Assembly: GCA_045562535.1 (NCBI GenBank)
Contig: JBJKVP010000001.1
Coordinates: 1 to 64,000, forward strand
Direction of reading: 5' to 3'
DNA: 64,000 nt
Source: UBA6926 sp045562535
Lineage (GTDB): Bacteria > Chloroflexota > Dehalococcoidia > UBA6926
Shown in pieces: positions 42,294-51,309 of the stretch. The notes beneath the pieces are model-generated. The model searched no databases, had not been told where the DNA came from, and worked only from the letters and a program-made list of their open reading frames with translations. Positions within the stretch are counted from its first letter, which is position 1; the number at the start of each line of letters is the position of its first letter. A program made the translations under genes and the position numbers.

Positions 42294-43493
42294 ATGAACT
42301 TATGGATCATAAACCAATACGCCGATGGACCAGAAGGACAAGCTACCAGAGACTATGACAGAGCAAGAATTTTGGTTCAAAAAGGTCATGAGGTGACGAT
42401 CTTCTCCTCAGGATTCAGCCAATACCACTTAACTGAACGGCAAGCTTACAGTAACCAAAAATATACTGTTGAGGCTATAGACGGTGTGAAGTTTATCTGG
42501 ATTAAATCATTTCCATACAGTAAGAATAACTGGCGCAGATATCTAAATATGGTTTTGTTCGCTTGGCAAGCATACTGGATTGGTCGTTCAGTAAATGGAC
42601 ATCCCGATATAGTTATAGGAACCTCTGTTCACCCTTTAAACGCGCTCGCTGGCAAATTATTGTCTAATTACAAAAAATCTAGATTCTTTTTTGCTGTCAC
42701 AGATCTATGGCCACAGACATTAGTGGATATGGGCATAGTACACAAATATAATCCGATCACATTATTAATGAGATTTCTCGAAAAATACTTGTATAACCAA
42801 GCTGAGAAAATCCTTACGGTGCTCCCCTACGCTCATGAATATATTGAAGAATTGGGTATATCTAAAGACAAAGTGGTATGGATTTCCAACGGAGTGGAAA
42901 TGAGTTACTACTCCTCTATAAAAAAATACCAAGGTGGCTCTAAAAACAAACTAACATTAATGTATATTGGCGGGCACGCACCCCACCTAGGTTTGGACGT
43001 TATTATTGATGCAGCAGCAATTTTGCAGAACGAGGGCAGAAATTATATACAAATTATTATGATAGGAAGTGGTGTCGAGAAAGAACGTCTAATGGAAAAA
43101 TCGAAGGCCCTCGGACTTACAAATATTGAATTTAGGGATCCTGTCCCAAAGCCTGACGTATATAAATCGATGGAAGAAACAGATGTATTATTCTGCCACT
43201 TTAGAGACTTACCGTTGCTCAAATATGGTACCTCCATGTTCAAAATCTTTGATTATTTAGCTTCTGGTCGTCCAATAATATACGGAGTTAACGGAAAAAA
43301 TAATCCAGTTAAGGATGCTGGCGCTGGAATAACAATAGAGCCAGAAAATCCAGTAGTTTTAGCTTCGACAATAATAGAATTTTATTCAATGGCTCCTATA
43401 GACAGAGCAAACATGGGATCCAGGGGTCCAATATACGTTGAAAAGAACTACTCTATCGCTGTGCTTGCTGCAAAGCTAGAAGAGGTTCTATAA
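42294..43493 (+). CDS. WbuB-like family 4 glycosyltransferase
   Basis: A 399-aa GT-B glycosyltransferase. It opens LWIINQYADGPEGQATRDY and has TDLWPQTLVDMGI and WISNGVEM, all characteristic of the WbuB group that transfers N-acetyl-fucosamine-type sugars. The donor domain contains MYIGGHAPHLGLDVIIDAA. An N-acetylated deoxy-amino sugar donor would agree with the CapD-type dehydratase in the same operon, but this is inference. Confidence 0.83.
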   Translation: MNLWIINQYADGPEGQATRDYDRARILVQKGHEVTIFSSGFSQYHLTERQAYSNQKYTVEAIDGVKFIWIKSFPYSKNNWRRYLNMVLFAWQAYWIGRSVNGHPDIVIGTSVHPLNALAGKLLSNYKKSRFFFAVTDLWPQTLVDMGIVHKYNPITLLMRFLEKYLYNQAEKILTVLPYAHEYIEELGISKDKVVWISNGVEMSYYSSIKKYQGGSKNKLTLMYIGGHAPHLGLDVIIDAAAILQNEGRNYIQIIMIGSGVEKERLMEKSKALGLTNIEFRDPVPKPDVYKSMEETDVLFCHFRDLPLLKYGTSMFKIFDYLASGRPIIYGVNGKNNPVKDAGAGITIEPENPVVLASTIIEFYSMAPIDRANMGSRGPIYVEKNYSIAVLAAKLEEVL

Positions 43494-43530
43494 TTCTAGC
43501 TACAGATATATTTATGAGAGGAACTAGACC

Positions 43531-44307
43531 TTGAGCCAGCAGACAACTCTAGTTATTGGAGAAGGCGAAATTGGTCTTCCTATCGCTAAGATACTAAGCA
43601 GCATATACAACGTAATCACAAAAGATGTAGAACCAATATCAGATCCCGGAGAAATATCTGTATTGCATATATGCTACCCATTTCAAATAGATAATTTTGT
43701 GGAAACAACGATACGATATATAAAAAATTATGCTCCTGAAATAACAATAATCCACAGCACGGTCATCCCAGGTACAACTAACCAAATAGGCGAGCAAGTT
43801 TCTAGTCCGGTGATTTATAGTCCTGTCCGAGGAAAACATTCAAAAATGACTGAGGAGTTACTGTCTCTAAGAAAATATGTTAGTAGTGCTAATCAGGATG
43901 GCCTTGCTAAAGGAATAGATCACCTCGAACAAGCTAAAATAAAAACAGAAAAATTTTCTTCGGTAGAATCTCTCGAGTTAGCAAAGCTACAAGAAACGAC
44001 GTACTTTGGTCTACTTATAGCTTGGGCGCAAGAAATGAAACGTTACTCTGATCTACTAGATGCAGATTACGAAGAAGTTGCGCGCTTTGCATTAGCAGAC
44101 GGCATATCGTTTATGCCTAATGTTATTTTTCAGCCAGGTTTCATTGGCGGTCATTGTGTAATGCCTAATATTGAATTATTAGAAACAATAAAGAAGTCTT
44201 CTTTTCTAGATGCAATTAAAGAATCAAATGACTTAAAAAAATCTGAGTGGCTAAGTGAAGGTCAAGACTTAGACAAACGATTGAAGCCGTCAGATATGGA
44301 AAATTAA
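43531..44307 (+). CDS. Short UDP-sugar-dehydrogenase-like protein (258 aa)
   Basis: It has the hallmarks of the UDP-glucose/GDP-mannose dehydrogenase family: Rossmann VIGEGEIG (residues 8-15), HSTVIPGTTN (75-84), the central helix with ELAKLQETTY, and the thiohemiacetal cysteine C209 in GFIGGHCVMPN. It ends soon after, where the family normally has a further UDP-binding Rossmann domain (total about 430 aa). The acidic cofactor residue region is also short. No downstream frame restores the missing domain. It may oxidise a different substrate or work with a partner. TTG start. Confidence 0.7.
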   Translation: MSQQTTLVIGEGEIGLPIAKILSSIYNVITKDVEPISDPGEISVLHICYPFQIDNFVETTIRYIKNYAPEITIIHSTVIPGTTNQIGEQVSSPVIYSPVRGKHSKMTEELLSLRKYVSSANQDGLAKGIDHLEQAKIKTEKFSSVESLELAKLQETTYFGLLIAWAQEMKRYSDLLDADYEEVARFALADGISFMPNVIFQPGFIGGHCVMPNIELLETIKKSSFLDAIKESNDLKKSEWLSEGQDLDKRLKPSDMEN

Positions 44308-44313
44308 GCTACC

Positions 44314-45432
44314 ATGATTGAAAACAAAAATATAATACCGTTCGTTGATCTGAACTTCCAGAATACGCAAATTAAAAAAGATGTTCTTAACGATCTAAAT
44401 GATTTGGTTGCAAACTCAAGATTTATTCTAGGAGAACAAGTATCAACTTTCGAAGAACAATTTGCCAATTATTGTGAAACTAGCATGTGTATAGGTGTTT
44501 CAAGTGGGACAGATGCGCTAACAATAGCAGTCAAGTCCCTCTCGCTTAACCCTGGAGATGAAATCATACTGCCTGCTAATACTTTTGTAGCTACAGCTGA
44601 AGCTGTAGTCCACGGAGGAGGCGTTCCAGTATTGGTAGATATTCAAGAAGATTCCTATAACATTGATCCAAATTTAATTGAGAAAAGTATTACATCCAAA
44701 ACAAAAGCAATAATACCCGTTCACCTTTACGGTAAGCCTGCTGACATGGATCCAATAATGGATTTAGCGAAAACGTATGGTCTTACCGTCATCGAAGATG
44801 CAGCTCAGGCACACGGTGCGCTTTACAAAGGTAAACGGGTAGGTTCGATAGGGGATATAGGATGTTTTAGCTTTTATCCAAGCAAGAATTTAGGAGCCTG
44901 GGGTGACGGAGGAGCGATTGTAACTTCGGATAGTCTGAAAGCTCAACAATTTAGAGAATTAAGAGACCACGGCTCTACAAAAAAGAATATTCATTCGACA
45001 ATCGGATATACGAGTAGGCTCGACGCAATACAGGCTTTGGTATTGAATAAAAAACTACCTTATCTTGATGAATGGAACCAGTTGAGAAAAAATTCGTCGC
45101 AAATCTATAACGATCAATTCGCGTTAGATGGCACAAATATCTTATATCCGAAATACAAAGAAATTGAAGATCATGTATATCATATTTATGCGATTCAAGT
45201 ACCTCCAGAGAGTAGAGATGGTTTACAAGATCATTTGAATACATCAGGTATAATGACGGGTATACATTATCCAAATCCAATACACAAAACAAAAGCGTTC
45301 AACTATATTAAGGGATCATATCCCGTCTCTGAAGAGGTATCTACTAAAATACTGTCGCTACCTATGTACCCGGGACTGCAACATAAGCAGATAGAGGAAA
45401 TCGTTAAGTTAACAAAAACTTACCCCAAATAA
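44314..45432 (+). CDS. DegT/DnrJ/EryC1-family sugar aminotransferase
   Basis: A 372-aa PLP-dependent aminotransferase that aminates a keto-sugar nucleotide. VSSGTDALTIAVKSL binds the cofactor phosphate, IEDAAQAHGALYKGKRVGSI precedes the PLP lysine in FYPSKNLGAWGDGG. The sequence resembles 3-keto-sugar aminotransferases (WlbC/QdtB type). The next gene is a Gfo/Idh dehydrogenase of the kind that makes 3-keto sugars, which supports that reading. It starts 6 nt after the dehydrogenase-like gene. Confidence 0.87.
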   Translation: MIENKNIIPFVDLNFQNTQIKKDVLNDLNDLVANSRFILGEQVSTFEEQFANYCETSMCIGVSSGTDALTIAVKSLSLNPGDEIILPANTFVATAEAVVHGGGVPVLVDIQEDSYNIDPNLIEKSITSKTKAIIPVHLYGKPADMDPIMDLAKTYGLTVIEDAAQAHGALYKGKRVGSIGDIGCFSFYPSKNLGAWGDGGAIVTSDSLKAQQFRELRDHGSTKKNIHSTIGYTSRLDAIQALVLNKKLPYLDEWNQLRKNSSQIYNDQFALDGTNILYPKYKEIEDHVYHIYAIQVPPESRDGLQDHLNTSGIMTGIHYPNPIHKTKAFNYIKGSYPVSEEVSTKILSLPMYPGLQHKQIEEIVKLTKTYPK

Positions 45433-45456
45433 TTTTCTAATGTGCGAGGAACTTAC

Positions 45457-46473
45457 ATGAAAACTATTAAAACAGCAGTACTTGGATACGGATATTGGGG
45501 ACCCAACATTGTGCGAAATTTAAATAAGTTAAATGGAGCAGAAATAAAATACATCGTAGATCTGGACCTAGGAAAAAGAAACCAGGCATCTGAGGATTAC
45601 CCCTCAATAGAAGTTACTCCAGATACTGAGGGCATACTTAATAATCCAGACATCGATGCATTAGTTATAGCAACGCCTCCTTCAACACATTTTGAACTGG
45701 CCTCTAAAGCATTAACTAACGGAAAACACGTTTTAATCGAAAAGCCAATCGCTCAAACAAGCAAAGATTCTCAGAAACTTATTGACCTTGCCAAAAATAA
45801 TGACTTGATATTGATGGTAGACCACACTTTTATATATTCAGGAGCGGTGAAACAGATAAAATCAATTCTGAAAAATCGCGAACTTGGTGATTTATGGTAT
45901 GTGGATTCAGTTAGGATTAATCTAGGGATTATACAAAAGGACGTAAACGTTGTTTGGGATCTTGCCCCTCATGATCTTTCTATCTTGGAATACATAATTG
46001 AGGCAAACCCTGTAAGTGTTTCCGCAACAGGTCTTTCACCAGAAAACTATGTTGGTGCTCCTTTAGAAGGCATAGCTTATCTAACAATCAAGTATGATAA
46101 TGGTGTTTTAGCTCACTTACATTTGAGCTGGCTCGCGCCAGTTAAAATGAGACGTATGATGCTTGGGGGAAGCAAGAAATTCCTTGTCTATGACCACCTG
46201 GATCCAGAACATCAAGTCAAAATTTACGATAAAGCTATCGGTAAAACGCCAGAAGGAAATTACCAAATATTAAGTGAGCGAAAAGAAGGAGACATGTATG
46301 CTCCCAAGATCGATCAGAAGGAACCTTTAGAAGAGATGGTAGAACATTTCATAGAATCAATATCCACAAATCAGAGTCCCATCTCTGATGGTATATCGGG
46401 CCGCAACATAGTTGTTATTATAGAAGCCGCAATAAATTCGATGAAAAATAACGGAGTAGAGATAAAACTATGA
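45457..46473 (+). CDS. Gfo/Idh/MocA dehydrogenase (WlbA-like sugar 3-dehydrogenase)
   Basis: A 338-aa NAD-dependent oxidoreductase. The Rossmann motif AVLGYGYWGPNIVRNL, with the GYGYWGPN form, is typical of the subgroup that oxidises C3 of UDP-GlcNAc or its uronic acid. IEKPIAQTSKD and WDLAPHDLSILE hold the catalytic lysine and histidine. The frame opens at GTG 45442, but ATG 45457 follows GAGGAAC and gives the family N-terminus. Together with the preceding aminotransferase it would give a 3-amino sugar. Confidence 0.83.
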   Translation: MKTIKTAVLGYGYWGPNIVRNLNKLNGAEIKYIVDLDLGKRNQASEDYPSIEVTPDTEGILNNPDIDALVIATPPSTHFELASKALTNGKHVLIEKPIAQTSKDSQKLIDLAKNNDLILMVDHTFIYSGAVKQIKSILKNRELGDLWYVDSVRINLGIIQKDVNVVWDLAPHDLSILEYIIEANPVSVSATGLSPENYVGAPLEGIAYLTIKYDNGVLAHLHLSWLAPVKMRRMMLGGSKKFLVYDHLDPEHQVKIYDKAIGKTPEGNYQILSERKEGDMYAPKIDQKEPLEEMVEHFIESISTNQSPISDGISGRNIVVIIEAAINSMKNNGVEIKL

Positions 46474-46585
46474 AAATTAGGTTACCTTAATAATTTCGAA
46501 TTTTAGATCTATTCCAGTGTTTATAAAAATGAATATATTTAGGCAAAATATAGTACATAAATACAATGGAGAAACGTAATCCCGG

Positions 46586-47506
46586 ATGGAATATACGAGA
46601 TTAAGTAATACTGACCTAGAGATATCTAGAATCGCCATTGGCTGCTGGGCCATCGGCGGTCATGGATGGGGTTATGTGGACGATAATGAATCGATCACAG
46701 CTATACGTTCAGCATTCGATAGAGGAATTAATTTTTTTGATACTGCGGACGTATATGGATTAGGGCATTCCGAAAGAATACTTGCTAAAGCTCTTGGAAA
46801 TAATAAATCGAACGTAGTTATCTCCACGAAGTTTGGCTTAGATTGGGATGCATCTGGAAATATAAGAAGAGATACAAGCCCTGAAAGAGTTATTACGGCT
46901 GTTGAGAATAGCCTTAGAAGGCTAGATATAGAATCCATTCCTCTATACTTGATCCATCATTTTGATGGTGTGACTCCTATCGAAAACACCGTTGAAGCTT
47001 TAATTAAATGTAAGCAAGCTGGGAAAATTCAAAACATTGGCTGCTCTAATTTAAGTATGCAAATGGTTGCAGAAATAAATGATCTAATGCCTTTAAGCGC
47101 GGTACAAATTCCATATAACGCAATAGATAGAGAAGTTGAAGAAGAAACAGTGCCTTTTCTGAGCGAATTAAAAATTAGTAGCCTAGCCTATAGTTCATTA
47201 GCTCAAGGCTTACTAAGTGGTAAATACGGAACTCAGGTAACATTCTCTACTGATGACATACGTAGCCGTAGTCCTTACTTTCAAGATCAAGCTTATAAAG
47301 ATAATATGGCAATAGTAAGTCAAATAGAAACGATGGCCAAAAAATACGGGGTTACAACAAGCCAGATGTCTATCAGATGGATTCTAGATAACCCGTCTAT
47401 AGCAGGCGCAATTACGGGAGTTAAAAAAGATATGCAAGTAATCGAAAATATCGGCGCTCTAGATTGGAATATTTCTGAACTAGACAGAGCAAGTTTAAAT
47501 TATTAA
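46586..47506 (+). CDS. Aldo/keto reductase
   Basis: A 306-aa aldo/keto reductase with the tetrad Asp/Tyr in FFDTADVYGLGHSE, Lys in ISTKFGL and His in YLIHHFDG. It is only moderately similar to the other AKR in this locus (37753-38733). It has its own 112-nt upstream gap, which contains a TATAGT box near 46550, so it may start a sub-operon. A role in reducing a keto-sugar is inferred from context only. Confidence 0.82.
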   Translation: MEYTRLSNTDLEISRIAIGCWAIGGHGWGYVDDNESITAIRSAFDRGINFFDTADVYGLGHSERILAKALGNNKSNVVISTKFGLDWDASGNIRRDTSPERVITAVENSLRRLDIESIPLYLIHHFDGVTPIENTVEALIKCKQAGKIQNIGCSNLSMQMVAEINDLMPLSAVQIPYNAIDREVEEETVPFLSELKISSLAYSSLAQGLLSGKYGTQVTFSTDDIRSRSPYFQDQAYKDNMAIVSQIETMAKKYGVTTSQMSIRWILDNPSIAGAITGVKKDMQVIENIGALDWNISELDRASLNY

Positions 47507-47509
47507 CAA

Positions 47510-48142
47510 ATGATAAAACGAGGCTTAGACATACTATTATCCCTCAGTTGTTTAGTCATGCTGTTACCCGTTTTCTTTATATCAGGCTTATTTATTAGAA
47601 TAGAATCTAAGGGGCCAATAATTTTCAAACAAACAAGAACCGGAAAAGGAGGCAAGCATTTCACGCTATATAAGTTAAGAACGATGGTAACCGATATTAC
47701 TAGAAGTGATATTTACACGACTCCCACGGATGACCCTCGAATCACTAAATCGGGGCAGTTTCTAAGAAAATATAACCTGGATGAACTAACGCAATTTGTA
47801 AATGTTTTGAAAGGGGATATGAGCATTGTAGGGCCAAGGCCAGAGATACCACAATATACAGAGCTCTATACTGAAGAAGAGAGGATAATACTCAGTGTCC
47901 GTCCAGGTATAACTGATTTGGCGACTCTGTGGATACAGGATAAAGGAAGTCTAGTCCTAGGTAGCGACGACCCAGAGAAGATTTATCTAGAAAGAATACG
48001 TCCTGAAAAAATACGTCTGCAATTAGAATATGTTAAAAGGAAATCAACCCTTTTAGATATTAAAATAATGCTACTAACTTTTAAAACTCATCTTTTAGAT
48101 AAGCTAGTAAAACCGAAATCAGGAAAAGGAAAAAACAAATGA
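47510..48142 (+). CDS. Initiating sugar-phosphate transferase (PglC/WcaJ type)
   Basis: A 210-aa monotopic phosphoglycosyl transferase. It has an N-terminal membrane-embedded helix (LLSLSCLVMLLPVFFISGLF), then FKQTRTGKGGKHFTLYKLRT, then DELTQFVNVLKGDMSIVGPR with the catalytic Asp-Glu and the PRP motif. It transfers a sugar phosphate from a UDP-sugar to undecaprenyl phosphate, starting glycan assembly. Its stop overlaps the E1 alpha start (ATGA). Confidence 0.9.
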   Translation: MIKRGLDILLSLSCLVMLLPVFFISGLFIRIESKGPIIFKQTRTGKGGKHFTLYKLRTMVTDITRSDIYTTPTDDPRITKSGQFLRKYNLDELTQFVNVLKGDMSIVGPRPEIPQYTELYTEEERIILSVRPGITDLATLWIQDKGSLVLGSDDPEKIYLERIRPEKIRLQLEYVKRKSTLLDIKIMLLTFKTHLLDKLVKPKSGKGKNK

Positions 48143-49119
48143 CAACAAACATCAATGATATGACCAAAAAAAAGATGCTTAAAGAATTGATACGGATACG
48201 GCAATTCGAAGACAAGGTAGCAGACTTGCTAGATACTGATGAGATCAACTGTCCAACACATCTTTACACAGGTCAGGAGGGAATTGCTGTAGGTATCTGC
48301 GAAGCACTCGAAGTGAAGGATTATATATGGGGAACCCATAGATCACACGGCCATTATTTAGCAAAAGGAGGCGACATGAATAAAATGATGGCGGAGCTTT
48401 ACGGTAAGGAAACTGGATGCTCTCACGGTCGTGGTGGATCCATGCACCTTTTAGCACAAGAAGTAGGTATTTTAGGAACTGTGCCGATGGTTGGAGCAAC
48501 CATTCCTATGGCGGTTGGATCTGCCCTCGTATCTTCAATCAAAAAAGATGAAAAAGTTTCCGTCGCTTTTTTTGGAGATGGTGCCACAGAAGAAGGGGTT
48601 TTTCATGAAGCTCTTAATTTTGCTTCGTTAAAGAAATTGCCTGTAATTTTTGTTTGCGAAAATAATCTATATTCTAGCCATTTAAGGATAGAGGATCGAC
48701 GATCTGAAGATAATATATATAAAAGTGCAGAAACACACGGAATGGAAGGTGTAGTAGTAGACGGCAATAACACACTAAGCGTATACCTAGCAGCGATGAA
48801 TGCCGTAAACAGAGCGCGCTCAGGTTTAGGTCCAACGCTAATAGAATGCAAAACCTATAGATGGCGGGGACATGTTGGTCCAAGTTGGGACCTAAATGTG
48901 AATATCAGAGACAAAGAAGAATTAGATGCTTGGATGCAAAGAGATCCTATAGAGATCCTATCTAAAGAAATGATCGAAGCTTCAGAAATAACAAAACAGG
49001 ATCTCAATTCGCTGAAAAAAATGGTTTCCGTTGAAATAGATAAATCGGTGCAATTTGCGCGGCAAAGCTCTTTTCCAGATGTTAAGGAACTTTCCAACAA
49101 CGTGTATTCCAAATCGTAA
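48139..49119 (+). CDS. TPP-dependent dehydrogenase E1 component, alpha subunit
   Basis: A 326-aa protein of the pyruvate/acetoin/branched-chain dehydrogenase E1 alpha family. THLYTGQEGIAVGICEAL, GTHRSHGHYLAKG and the TPP motif GDGATEEGVFHEALNFA ending in CENN are intact. It pairs with the next gene. There is no lipoyl-bearing E2 and no E3 in the window. Placed within a glycan operon and translationally coupled to the initiating transferase gene, it is probably not a housekeeping pyruvate dehydrogenase. Confidence 0.85.
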   Translation: MTTNINDMTKKKMLKELIRIRQFEDKVADLLDTDEINCPTHLYTGQEGIAVGICEALEVKDYIWGTHRSHGHYLAKGGDMNKMMAELYGKETGCSHGRGGSMHLLAQEVGILGTVPMVGATIPMAVGSALVSSIKKDEKVSVAFFGDGATEEGVFHEALNFASLKKLPVIFVCENNLYSSHLRIEDRRSEDNIYKSAETHGMEGVVVDGNNTLSVYLAAMNAVNRARSGLGPTLIECKTYRWRGHVGPSWDLNVNIRDKEELDAWMQRDPIEILSKEMIEASEITKQDLNSLKKMVSVEIDKSVQFARQSSFPDVKELSNNVYSKS

Positions 49120-49150
49120 GATTCTTTGTAGAATATAAAAAAGGATTACA

Positions 49151-50131
49151 ATGCGTACATTATCTTACTCTGGTGCAATACTCGAAGGTTTCAAGGAAAA
49201 AATGGAATCTGACAAAGATGTATTCATATTGGGGCAAGGAGTAACTAATCCTTGGTATGTTGGAGACAGCATGCAAGATCTCGATAAATTGTTTGGAGCT
49301 GAACGAGTTATCGATCCACCAGTATCCGAGCAAGGAATGAACGGTGTTGTTGTTGGAGCTGCGTTGGCTGGAATGAAACCGGTTGTTGTACATCCAAGAG
49401 TGGATTTTCTTGTGATGGGTATAGAGCAGATTATCAATGAAGCAGCAAATTGGTCGTACATGTTTGATGGCCAAATAAACATGCCCTTAACCGTTAGAGC
49501 AATAATTAACAGAGGAGGGGAACAAGCTGCCCAACATTCACAAGCACTTCAGGCTCTTTTTATGCATATACCGGGACTAAAAGTAGTAATGCCGGCCACT
49601 CCTTACGATGCAAAGGGACTATTAATATCAAGTATAGAAGACCCAGATCCTGTAATCTATATCGATGACAGATGGCTTTATAACTTAGTTGATGACGTTC
49701 CAGAAGGATTATATAGAGTACCTATAGGAAAAGGCGAAATAGTCACACCAGGAGAAGATGTTACTATTGTGGCTATATCATCCATGGTGCCAGAAGCAGA
49801 GAAAGCAGCACAAACTCTGCTAAAGGAGAACATACGGGCAGAAGTTATTGACCTAAGAACTCTAAAGCCTTGGGATACAGATCTGGTACTAAATTCTGTA
49901 CGCAAAACAGGAAACCTAATTATTGCAGATGCTGCATGGAAAACTGCAGGGTCTGCAGCAGAAATATCTGCATATGTCGTTGAAAATATTTTCAATGAAT
50001 TAAAAAACCCTCCTGTAAGAGTGACATTGCCTGACGTCCCTGCACCAGCAAGCCGAACACTTGAAGAAGCGTACTACATAAATTCAGCAGACATCATAAA
50101 TGCTGTAAAGGACACACTTAACGCGAATTAA
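49151..50131 (+). CDS. TPP-dependent dehydrogenase E1 component, beta subunit
   Basis: A 326-aa E1 beta subunit. The glutamate that activates TPP lies in PPVSEQGMNGVVVGAALAGM. INRGGEQAAQHSQALQALFM and VVMPATPYDAKGLL follow the family pattern, and a transketolase C-terminal-like domain ends the protein. It forms the heterotetramer with the alpha subunit upstream. Possible jobs are decarboxylating a 2-oxo acid to transfer an acyl or acetaldehyde unit to a sugar, but nothing in the sequence proves this. Confidence 0.85.
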   Translation: MRTLSYSGAILEGFKEKMESDKDVFILGQGVTNPWYVGDSMQDLDKLFGAERVIDPPVSEQGMNGVVVGAALAGMKPVVVHPRVDFLVMGIEQIINEAANWSYMFDGQINMPLTVRAIINRGGEQAAQHSQALQALFMHIPGLKVVMPATPYDAKGLLISSIEDPDPVIYIDDRWLYNLVDDVPEGLYRVPIGKGEIVTPGEDVTIVAISSMVPEAEKAAQTLLKENIRAEVIDLRTLKPWDTDLVLNSVRKTGNLIIADAAWKTAGSAAEISAYVVENIFNELKNPPVRVTLPDVPAPASRTLEEAYYINSADIINAVKDTLNAN

Positions 50132-50168
50132 AGTAAAATATTAATGATTACTATATAGGGGAACATAA

Positions 50169-51281
50169 ATGGAATGGCGCGTAAAATATATTGACTACCC
50201 TTCTCAGTACAGTAAATTAGAACAAGAATTACTCAACAAAATACAAGAAGTACTTTCAAGGGGAGATCTACTACTTAGGCAAAATCTGGACGATTTTGAA
50301 AAGACAATCTCTGGCTATGTTGGAGTGAATCATACTATTGGTGTAAATAGCGGAACAGATGCACTCCACTTGGCTGTAGAAGCAGCGGGGATACAAACTG
50401 ATGATGAAGTAATCACCTCTTCACATACATTTGTCGCTACCGGAGCAGCTATACATCACTCTGGTGCTAAACCAGTATTAGTAGATATAGGTGAAGACCA
50501 TAATATAGATGCAAATTTAATCGAAAATATGATCACGGACAAAACGAAAGCAATCATGCCAGTACACCTAAATGGCAGGCTCTGTGACATGGATAAAATA
50601 ACGGCAATCGCAAACAAATATAACCTACTTATCATCGAGGACGCAGCCCAAGCTCTGGGAGCTACTTTCAAAGGCAAAAAAGCTGGTAGTTTCGGTTTGG
50701 CGGGGTGCTTTAGCTTTTATCCCGCAAAATTGCTTGGTGCTTACGGTGACGCGGGAGCTGTTGTAACAAGTGATAATGCCTTAGCAGAAAATATCTCATA
50801 CTTAAGAAATCACGGTCGTATGGACAACGGAGACGTTTCTGGCTGGGCTTATAACACAAGGTTGGACAATCTCCAGGCTGCTATATTACAAATCAAGTTC
50901 AAACAATTTCCAAATTGGATAAAACGAAGACGCGAAATTGCATCAATATATAATAACGGGCTAGAAAACATATCAAATCTCCGTTTGCCAAACCCACCAG
51001 TGGAATCGGGAGATTTTTTTGATGTGTACCAAAACTATGAAATTGAGGCCCCTTCAAGAGACAAACTTAGAAACTATCTAACTGAACAAGGAATAGAAAC
51101 AATGCTTCCATGGGGAGGTAAAGGTTTACACCAATTCAAATCATTAAATTTATCGCATTATAATCTACCTAGGACCGAGGAAATGTTTGAGAAGGCGATC
51201 ATGATACCAATGCATCCTGATTTAGAGGATCACCACTTAGATTACGTGATCAAAACAATAAATCAATTTTATAAAAATTGA
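50169..51281 (+). CDS. Second DegT/DnrJ/EryC1-family sugar aminotransferase
   Basis: A 370-aa PLP aminotransferase. GVNSGTDALHLAVEAAG, IEDAAQALGATFKGKKAGS and the PLP lysine in FYPAKLLGAYGDAGA are intact. It lies just upstream of a CapD-type dehydratase gene, so it may aminate the 4-keto sugar made by that enzyme. The first aminotransferase (44314-45432) sits with the 3-dehydrogenase. GGGGAAC is its SD. Confidence 0.86.
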   Translation: MEWRVKYIDYPSQYSKLEQELLNKIQEVLSRGDLLLRQNLDDFEKTISGYVGVNHTIGVNSGTDALHLAVEAAGIQTDDEVITSSHTFVATGAAIHHSGAKPVLVDIGEDHNIDANLIENMITDKTKAIMPVHLNGRLCDMDKITAIANKYNLLIIEDAAQALGATFKGKKAGSFGLAGCFSFYPAKLLGAYGDAGAVVTSDNALAENISYLRNHGRMDNGDVSGWAYNTRLDNLQAAILQIKFKQFPNWIKRRREIASIYNNGLENISNLRLPNPPVESGDFFDVYQNYEIEAPSRDKLRNYLTEQGIETMLPWGGKGLHQFKSLNLSHYNLPRTEEMFEKAIMIPMHPDLEDHHLDYVIKTINQFYKN

Positions 51282-51309
51282 AAATCCACACACCCTAAGA
51301 GGAGAACCT

